From positions 1 through 35,385 of the forward strand of contig NZ_CAITNG010000033.1 in assembly GCF_903893715.1 (NCBI RefSeq): DNA of 35,385 nt, written 5' to 3'. The notes beneath the pieces were generated by a model. The model was not told the DNA's origin. It saw only the letters and a program-made list of their open reading frames with translations, and did not search any database. This document shows positions 30,891 through 35,385 of this stretch, piece after piece. Every line of letters begins with the position of its first letter. The first letter of the stretch is position 1. This DNA is from an uncultured Mucilaginibacter sp. GTDB lineage: Bacteria; Bacteroidota; Bacteroidia; Sphingobacteriales; Sphingobacteriaceae. The translations under genes and the position numbers were made by a program.

Positions 30891-30944
30891 AGTCGGGATG
30901 GCAGGATTCGAACCTGCGGCCTCCACATCCCAAATGTGGCGTGG
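30891..30944 (-). pseudogene. 3' two-thirds of a tRNA-Pro (anticodon UGG), 5' end missing
   Basis: The minus strand carries an anticodon arm CCACA-TTTGGGA-TGTGG (anticodon TGG at 30930-30932), a variable region, the T arm CGCAGGTTCGAATCCTGC, and the 3' acceptor half CATCCCGA. The expected 5' acceptor (CGGGATG) and D arm are absent; sequence upstream of about 30944 is unrelated. It cannot fold as a complete tRNA. It marks an old integration boundary. Confidence 0.85.
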
Positions 30945-30969
30945 TTGTCTTTTAGTTGGTTGATTATCA

Positions 30970-31006
30970 TTTCTTTATGTGGTTTGCTTATTGTCGCTGT
31001 GAAACA
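30970..31006. repeat. 37-bp direct repeat, copy B
   Basis: This copy is identical to 26948-26984. It begins 26 bp beyond the broken end of the tRNA-Pro remnant and continues with partial similarity to about 31060. Relative to copy A it has an extra 11-bp unit so that TGTGAAACA appears twice. The remaining gap up to 31141 holds no gene. Confidence 0.9.
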
Positions 31007-31141
31007 ACTGTGAAACATTGGATTTTTTTATCTGATTCGGTCTTCTAAAGGTATACATTTAGTTCGTTAGTTGTTGCTATTAATATGAAACCTGTAGGCG
31101 GGGATAAGTTATAGAGAGATGTTCGCATTATCGCTTATTTG

Positions 31142-31182
31142 CAATTCGCGATTTGCGAATTGAGAATTAAGTGTTATGTTTG
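31142..31182 (+). promoter_or_regulatory. Promoter and overlapping operator of the two-gene module
   Basis: TTTG at 31152-31155, 19 bp, then TATGTTTG at 31175-31182 is a full match to the Bacteroidota promoter. A palindrome (CAATTCGC at 31142-31149 and GCGAATTG at 31155-31162, spacer GATTT) covers the -33 element. Such a position fits repression by the HTH protein encoded downstream. Transcription would start near 31188. Confidence 0.65.
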
Positions 31183-31203
31183 TATATGAAAGCACATAGT
31201 GGA

Positions 31204-31707
31204 ATGAGACCGCATGATCTTGTAGTACTGCTCAAGATACTTTCTTTGGAAGATGGGTGGCTCAATAAAGACCTTGCTCAAAGCTTAGAGATTAGTCCTT
31301 CCGAAATCAGCGAATCACTAAACCGATCTATGATCGCTAAGTTAATCAGCCCGGATAAGAAGAAAGTATTTAAAAATGCACTTTTTAGCTTTATTGCGCA
31401 TGGGTTAAGTTATGTATTCCCGGTAGAACCTGGGCCAATTGTGAGAGGTATCCCTACCGCACATAGCGCCCCAATACTCAAAAACCACTTCGTATCAAAT
31501 GATGTGTATGTATGGCCTTCGCAAAAGGGTACAGCAAAAGGTCAAGCGATTACACCGTTATACCCAAATCAAGTATCAGCCGTTCAGAATGATGAAAAGC
31601 TGTACGATATGTTGGCTTTGGTTGATACAATACGTGTCGGCAGAGTAAGGGAAAGCGATAAAGCATTGGAATTATTAAAAAGTTTATTCGATTTAGAACA
31701 TGCATGA
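31204..31707 (+). CDS. HTH protein, first gene of a toxin-antitoxin-like pair
   Basis: From the ATG at 31204 the product is 167 residues, MRPHDLVVLLKILSLEDGWL onward. In-frame ATGs at 31171 and 31186 lie at or before the predicted transcription start, so the later start is preferred. Residues 1-55 form a MarR-like winged helix (LNKDLAQSLEISPSEISESL). A second region follows with SFIAHGLSYVFPVEPGPIVR and a C-terminal helix DKALELLKSLFDLEHA. It probably binds the palindrome over its own promoter. It overlaps the nucleotidyltransferase gene by 8 bp, the usual sign of translational coupling. The pair resembles AbiE-type modules in layout, but this protein is not a clear AbiEi and an antitoxin role is inference. 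Confidence 0.75.
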   Translation: MRPHDLVVLLKILSLEDGWLNKDLAQSLEISPSEISESLNRSMIAKLISPDKKKVFKNALFSFIAHGLSYVFPVEPGPIVRGIPTAHSAPILKNHFVSNDVYVWPSQKGTAKGQAITPLYPNQVSAVQNDEKLYDMLALVDTIRVGRVRESDKALELLKSLFDLEHA

Positions 31708-32392
31708 TAACCTAATCCGGATAAAAGCTGTTAATCAGGTACTTCAAGGGCTGGAACAGGAGTTCGTTTTCGTAGGTGGAGCAACTGTGTCACTATATGC
31801 AACAAACCCGTCTATTGCATCCGAAGTACGTCCGACAGATGATATTGATGTAATTGTAGAAATAGCAACATACCACGGTTTTGCAGCATTGGAAGAAAAA
31901 TTGGTCAGCCTCGGGTTTAGGAACGATATTGCCTCCGGTGTTTTATGCCGCTATCAAATACAAGGGATAATAGTTGATATTATGCCAACAGAGCCGGATG
32001 CCATAGGCTTTAGTAACAAATGGTATCCCGAGGGGTTTGCGCAAGCGATTGACCACGACCTGGACCAACAAACAACTATTCGCATATTTTCATTACCGTA
32101 TTTTATCGCTTCAAAATGGGAGGCGTTCAAAGGCAGAGGCAAAAACGACTACCGTACCAGCAAAGATTTTGAGGATATGGTGTATGTTTGGGAAAACGTC
32201 GATGACCTTGTAGCACAATTGCAAAATGCACCGGAACAACTAAAGGCATATCTTCATGACGAGTTCGTAAAGGTCATCTACAAGGATGATTTCGAAGAAG
32301 GCTTATATGCGCACCTCACGGGTGGATATGGTGGGATAGACGCTAATTATATCCGTGTTAGTCTTGAGGCTGGTTTGAATATTAGTAAATAA
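31700..32392 (+). CDS. Nucleotidyltransferase of the AbiEii/MNT type (putative toxin)
   Basis: The 230-residue protein has the nucleotidyltransferase signature FVFVGGATVSLYATNP and, about 20 residues later, RPTDDIDVIVE, so GG and DxD supply the phosphate- and metal-binding residues. A third acidic residue may be Asp in IIVDIMPTEPD. A later segment SKWEAFKGRGKNDYRTSKDF with EDMVYV resembles the C-terminal part of AbiEii-type proteins. In AbiE systems such a protein modifies a tRNA or other target with a nucleotide and causes growth arrest, held back by its partner. Target and activity here are not known. The start overlaps the upstream HTH gene. Confidence 0.82.
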   Translation: MHDNLIRIKAVNQVLQGLEQEFVFVGGATVSLYATNPSIASEVRPTDDIDVIVEIATYHGFAALEEKLVSLGFRNDIASGVLCRYQIQGIIVDIMPTEPDAIGFSNKWYPEGFAQAIDHDLDQQTTIRIFSLPYFIASKWEAFKGRGKNDYRTSKDFEDMVYVWENVDDLVAQLQNAPEQLKAYLHDEFVKVIYKDDFEEGLYAHLTGGYGGIDANYIRVSLEAGLNISK

Positions 32393-32509
32393 ATTATTAA
32401 ATATTTATAAAATACTATATTAGTTGGATTCTTTCAATAAATTTACCTTGACGCTTTGATGATTGTCTATGTTAACACATTGTCTACCCACGTATTCATG
32501 AAAAACTAA

Positions 32510-32611
32510 GCCGAAAATAATCGAAAACAGTTTTACGTCCGCCGTAACGGCAGTACTGTAGAGCTTGAGGCCGAGGAAATGGTGAATGATGTAAAACAGA
32601 AGTGGAAGTAA
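32510..32611 (+). pseudogene. Short 3' fragment of a gene
   Basis: Between a TAA at 32507-32509 and the TAA at 32609-32611 the frame encodes 33 residues (with RKQFYVRRNGSTVELEAEEM, then VNDVKQKWK) and has no ATG at its head. The charged, helical pattern looks like real protein rather than chance. It may be the end of a gene removed when the module upstream was inserted. Alternatively it is a tiny gene with an unusual start. Confidence 0.4.
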
Positions 32612-32654
32612 TCTTTATTTATTTCATCGATCTAAACCTTTTTAATTTTATTTA

Positions 32655-34643
32655 ATGAGTGATGTAAAATATTATTGTGTGGGTTTCTCCTGGGGAGGTA
32701 ATTCAGAAAGCCAGCTTCCCCGTTTTGTTGAAAAGGGAATATGGGAAAACGGGTTTGATGATAAATACCTTCAAAAAGTAAATAGCATACCTGTTGGTTC
32801 AAAATTGGCGGCAAAAACGACGTACACTCGTAAGAAGGATGGAAAAAATATTTCTGTATTAGAAGTCCACACCATCGGTACTGTAACCGCAAATCCTCGC
32901 GACGGACGACTTCTAAAAGTTGATTGGGACAAGAACTTTAAAAACTTTAAGCTCGATGGGCGTGGTGCATATAGGTCGACCATAAGTCAAGTTAACCATC
33001 GTGAAAACATTGAATTTATTTTTGGTGGGAAAAAGACGAGTGGTGCCTTACCGGGTTTTAAGGAAGAAGATATCTATGATGAAAAACAACTAAACCAAAT
33101 TTTATACGGGCCTCCAGGATCAGGTAAAACATACCACACTATTAATAAAGCAGTCTCTATAATTGATCGTATAAAAGAAACATCTTTAGTTCATTACTAC
33201 GCCGGTAGAGAAAGTTTGAAGGAACGATTTGATGAGTTACTTATTGACGACTGGGATAATCTATTTGGTCAAGTAGCATTTGTAACATTTCATCAATCAT
33301 TTAACTATGAGGATTTTATAGAAGGTTTAAAACCAGTGCTGGACAATGTTGATTTAAAATACGAAAACTCTGCAGGTGTGTTTAAACGGATAGTTGAATT
33401 AGCTACAGATAATTGGCTTGACGTGGATAATGGGGACAAAACCCAGTTACCTTTTGACGAGGCATTTTTAAAGTTTAAGGATGCATGGGAAGAAAATCAA
33501 GTCATGCCGATTAAAATGAAAACCGATGGGAAAGAATTTACCATCATCGGTTTTACTAAGTATTCGATATTGTTTAAAAAGTCGAATGGAAATACAGATC
33601 ACACTCTTAGTATTAAAACCCTCCGTGCTTTTTATTACAATAGAAGAGATAGAATGAAGAGCGGCCTCGGTATTTATTATCCTGGTGTTTTATCAAAACT
33701 AAATGAATATTCGGTTGCAAGTGGTGGCGTTGAAAAAGATGAAAAGAATTATGTTCTGATAATTGACGAAATAAATCGTGGTAACGTTTCCCAGATATTT
33801 GGCGAGCTGATCACACTTATTGAAAGTGATAAAAGGATGGGGGAACGCGAAGCCTTAGAGGTTGTTTTGCCTTACTCTAAAGAGAAGTTTTCGGTACCAC
33901 CTAACCTGTATATCATTGGCACAATGAATACAGCAGACCGAAGCGTTGAGGCTTTAGATACTGCACTACGTAGGCGCTTTAGTTTTACCGAGATGCCATC
34001 AATACCCGAATTGGTTTCTCCGCAGCAAATGGTTTGGCGCTTATGGTGGGATTACCCAGAATTAGATTGGAAAGACGAACCATTCTTATCAAAAGAACAG
34101 TCGTTGTATGAATTGTTAGGAGCAAATGATTTAAAAAGTATGTCTAACGATGAAAAACAAAGACTGTGGGATAATGAAATGGTAGATAAATTGGCAAACA
34201 GTTCAATATTTAACGATCTGGGGTTTTCAGGTTTGAACTTAGCTTCGATTTTGACCAAAATAAATACCCGGTTAGAAAAACTACTGTCATCAGATCATAC
34301 TATTGGGCATTCTTACTTTATGTCGGTTTATAGTTTAAATGATTTGATGGATGTTTTTTATAATAAAATCATCCCGTTATTGCAGGAATATTTTTATGGT
34401 GATTTTAGTCGGATAGGGTTAGTACTTGGAAAAGGGTTTATCCGAGCTAAATCAATGACCAATACTGATTTTGCTAACTGGGATTTTGATCAGGATACAG
34501 TGCCGGAGAAGGATGTATTTGAAATACTTGACCACCGGTTGAATACGCCGTTTAATATAGGTGCTAATGGGAAAGAAGAGATAATCAATTTTGAAGAGGC
34601 ATTGAACTTATTACTCAACAACAAAGTTGAAAAAACAGTCTGA
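32655..34643 (+). CDS. mcrB: McrB-like AAA+ GTPase with an N-terminal DNA-reading domain
   Basis: The 662-residue protein has the motor domain of McrB. Walker A is GPPGSGKT at 152-159, the Walker B segment is IIDEINRGN at 369-377, and the McrB signature MNTADRS is at 424-430, followed by LDTALRRRFSF. The first ~125 residues contain YYCVGFSWGGNSE and VHTIGTVTANPRDGRLLKVD, which resemble the EVE/PUA-like modules that read modified bases; the assignment is tentative. McrB uses GTP to drive the McrC nuclease along DNA carrying modified cytosines. The next gene is mcrC, overlapping by 17 bp. The region 275-345 is an insertion between the Walker motifs seen in long members. Confidence 0.93.
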   Translation: MSDVKYYCVGFSWGGNSESQLPRFVEKGIWENGFDDKYLQKVNSIPVGSKLAAKTTYTRKKDGKNISVLEVHTIGTVTANPRDGRLLKVDWDKNFKNFKLDGRGAYRSTISQVNHRENIEFIFGGKKTSGALPGFKEEDIYDEKQLNQILYGPPGSGKTYHTINKAVSIIDRIKETSLVHYYAGRESLKERFDELLIDDWDNLFGQVAFVTFHQSFNYEDFIEGLKPVLDNVDLKYENSAGVFKRIVELATDNWLDVDNGDKTQLPFDEAFLKFKDAWEENQVMPIKMKTDGKEFTIIGFTKYSILFKKSNGNTDHTLSIKTLRAFYYNRRDRMKSGLGIYYPGVLSKLNEYSVASGGVEKDEKNYVLIIDEINRGNVSQIFGELITLIESDKRMGEREALEVVLPYSKEKFSVPPNLYIIGTMNTADRSVEALDTALRRRFSFTEMPSIPELVSPQQMVWRLWWDYPELDWKDEPFLSKEQSLYELLGANDLKSMSNDEKQRLWDNEMVDKLANSSIFNDLGFSGLNLASILTKINTRLEKLLSSDHTIGHSYFMSVYSLNDLMDVFYNKIIPLLQEYFYGDFSRIGLVLGKGFIRAKSMTNTDFANWDFDQDTVPEKDVFEILDHRLNTPFNIGANGKEEIINFEEALNLLLNNKVEKTV

Positions 34644-35253
34644 AAATACGATCACTGTTTTTGAGCATGAAGCCGTCCGTCTTTCGGATACAGGCGAATG
34701 TAAAATAACACCCACTCAACTAACAGCTTTACAAAAGTTCGGTAGTACTGGTGATGTACCGTATTTCACATTGCTATACAATGGAATTAAGTTTTGTGAG
34801 TACGTAGGGGTTTTACAGGTTGGTAATTTAACCATAGAGGTGCTGCCCAAAGTGGACCGTGGAAGCGATGATAAGAACCAATGGAAAAAGATACTTATTG
34901 ATATGCTCAGAAAGGTGGGTACGTTTGATGTATCTGCCAGTAGCGAAACCAGCCTTAAGATCAAAAACAACAGTATCCTTGATATCTATATCGAATCATT
35001 CCTCGTTCAGGTTGAAAGGTTGGTTCACCAGGGTTTAATTAAAAAGTACCGTAAGCAGGAAGATAACTGCACCGCTCTAAAGGGTAAGCTTGTTTTTGCA
35101 AAACACATCTCCAAAAATATCATCCACAAAGAGCGATTTTTTGTTAAATATACGGTTTACGATCAGCTACATGTTTTAAACCAAATACTCTTTAAAACAC
35201 TTAACCTTATCAGGGTTATTAATACCAATTCAAATTTACAAAGCAGGGTGTAA
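34627..35253 (+). CDS. mcrC: McrC N-terminal part, interrupted by an insertion sequence
   Basis: The frame begins with TTG at 34627 (17 bp inside mcrB) and encodes 208 residues with the McrC N-terminal pattern: TVFEHEAVRL, then ALQKFGSTGDVPYFTLLYNG, then IKFCEYVGVLQVGNLTIEVLPKV and LKGKLVFAKHISKNI. A full McrC is usually near 400 residues or more and ends with a PD-(D/E)xK nuclease domain. Here the frame stops right after NLQSRV, where unrelated sequence typical of an insertion-sequence end starts. So the nuclease domain is cut off and the operon is probably inactive unless the sequence continues beyond the insert. There is no good ATG near the start, so TTG is the likely codon. Confidence 0.85.
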   Translation: MKKQSENTITVFEHEAVRLSDTGECKITPTQLTALQKFGSTGDVPYFTLLYNGIKFCEYVGVLQVGNLTIEVLPKVDRGSDDKNQWKKILIDMLRKVGTFDVSASSETSLKIKNNSILDIYIESFLVQVERLVHQGLIKKYRKQEDNCTALKGKLVFAKHISKNIIHKERFFVKYTVYDQLHVLNQILFKTLNLIRVINTNSNLQSRV

Positions 35254-35385
35254 ATCGTCAGCTGAAAGTGGACCGATAGGGTGCTAAGCTTGTGGAGTGT
35301 TTCCAAAGATTAATTAACTTTAAGACAATGGAAACCAAGAAGAAACAAACAGCAGAAAACTATATCAAAGAGATTCGCAGTAAGA
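35249..35385 (+). mobile_element. Left end of an insertion sequence inside mcrC
   Basis: McrC homology ends at about 35248. The following sequence TGTAAATCGTCAGCTG, then AAAGTGGACCG, has the look of a transposon terminal repeat, and a transposase-like gene starts 79 bp further in. The right end lies outside the window, so the family and target duplication cannot be checked. Confidence 0.75.
35328..35385 (+). CDS. Transposase (first protein), N-terminal fragment
   Basis: Only the first 19 codons are inside the window: METKKKQTAENYIKEIRSK. This resembles, from memory, the start of the OrfA-type helix-turn-helix transposase of an IS3-like group found in Bacteroidota (KKQTAENYI-EIRR). It is the first gene of the insertion sequence that breaks mcrC. 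The rest lies outside the window, so the identification rests on a short stretch and on the adjacent terminal repeat. Confidence 0.6.
   Translation, partial: METKKKQTAENYIKEIRSK

Noticed and set aside
30818..31018. A 66-codon minus-strand frame across the tRNA-Pro remnant and the 37-bp repeat
   Set aside because: It translates a tRNA fragment and repeat DNA, so it is not a real gene.

Overview
The window comes from a Bacteroidota chromosome, most likely Sphingobacteriaceae (Mucilaginibacter/Pedobacter-like). The evidence is: promoters of the Bacteroidota type (TAnnTTTG at -7, TTTG at -33); a Bacteroidota-type GlmU-like protein; an outer-membrane beta-barrel receptor with a carboxypeptidase-regulatory-like N-terminus; a DUF1080/Gfo-Idh/PmoA-family sugar cluster; the futalosine menaquinone enzyme MqnC; and intergenic repeats of a kind common in this group. 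Genus-level placement is inference from gene content, not a measured match.

Layout. 1-3.4 kb: small accessory genes (DUF1801, VOC, GNAT, small membrane proteins, a lipoprotein). 3.5-4.0 kb: tRNA-Gln(CUG) and a block of G-run repeats. 4.1-5.1 kb: a repeat-built lipoprotein. 5.2-7.4 kb: iscS-iscU-iscA on the minus strand. 7.6-11.3 kb: methylmalonyl-CoA epimerase, then pflB and pflA on the minus strand with a recognisable pflB promoter. 11.6-15.8 kb: a BamE-like membrane protein, ribosomal protein L31 type B, a GlmU-like sugar-phosphate transferase paired with tpiA, a gene broken by one stop codon, and prmA. 16.2-20.1 kb: an XRE regulator, an acyltransferase-fold protein, an acidic/basic small protein, scpB and mqnC. 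A candidate sigma-54 promoter and terminator between scpB and mqnC may define a small RNA. 20.2-22.3 kb: VOC, a hypothetical protein, a cupin and a WGR-domain protein. 22.4-26.3 kb: a three-gene minus-strand cluster (two-domain DUF1080 protein, Tat-exported Gfo/Idh/MocA oxidoreductase, PmoA-family protein), plausibly for oxidation and cleavage of glycosides.

From tRNA-Leu(UAG) at 26.5 kb the window changes to accessory DNA. It holds an outer-membrane receptor, gene fragments, 3'-end pieces of a tRNA-Pro in direct orientation, a repeated 37-bp sequence, and a membrane protein of unknown function. These are followed by a two-gene HTH/nucleotidyltransferase module resembling abortive-infection toxin-antitoxin systems, and by an mcrB-mcrC type IV restriction operon. 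mcrC is cut off by an insertion sequence that runs off the right edge.

The most distinctive pattern is intergenic. At least eleven gaps or gene ends carry degenerate tandem repeats with a 7-bp (sometimes 8-bp) period. Each locus has its own heptamer, and five of the loci form inverted pairs, two of which enclose a single small gene (one of them broken). A separate GC-rich inverted pair encloses the WGR gene and supplies the stop codons of both neighbours. These arrays are visible directly in the sequence. Their function, mobility and distribution elsewhere are unknown from this window.
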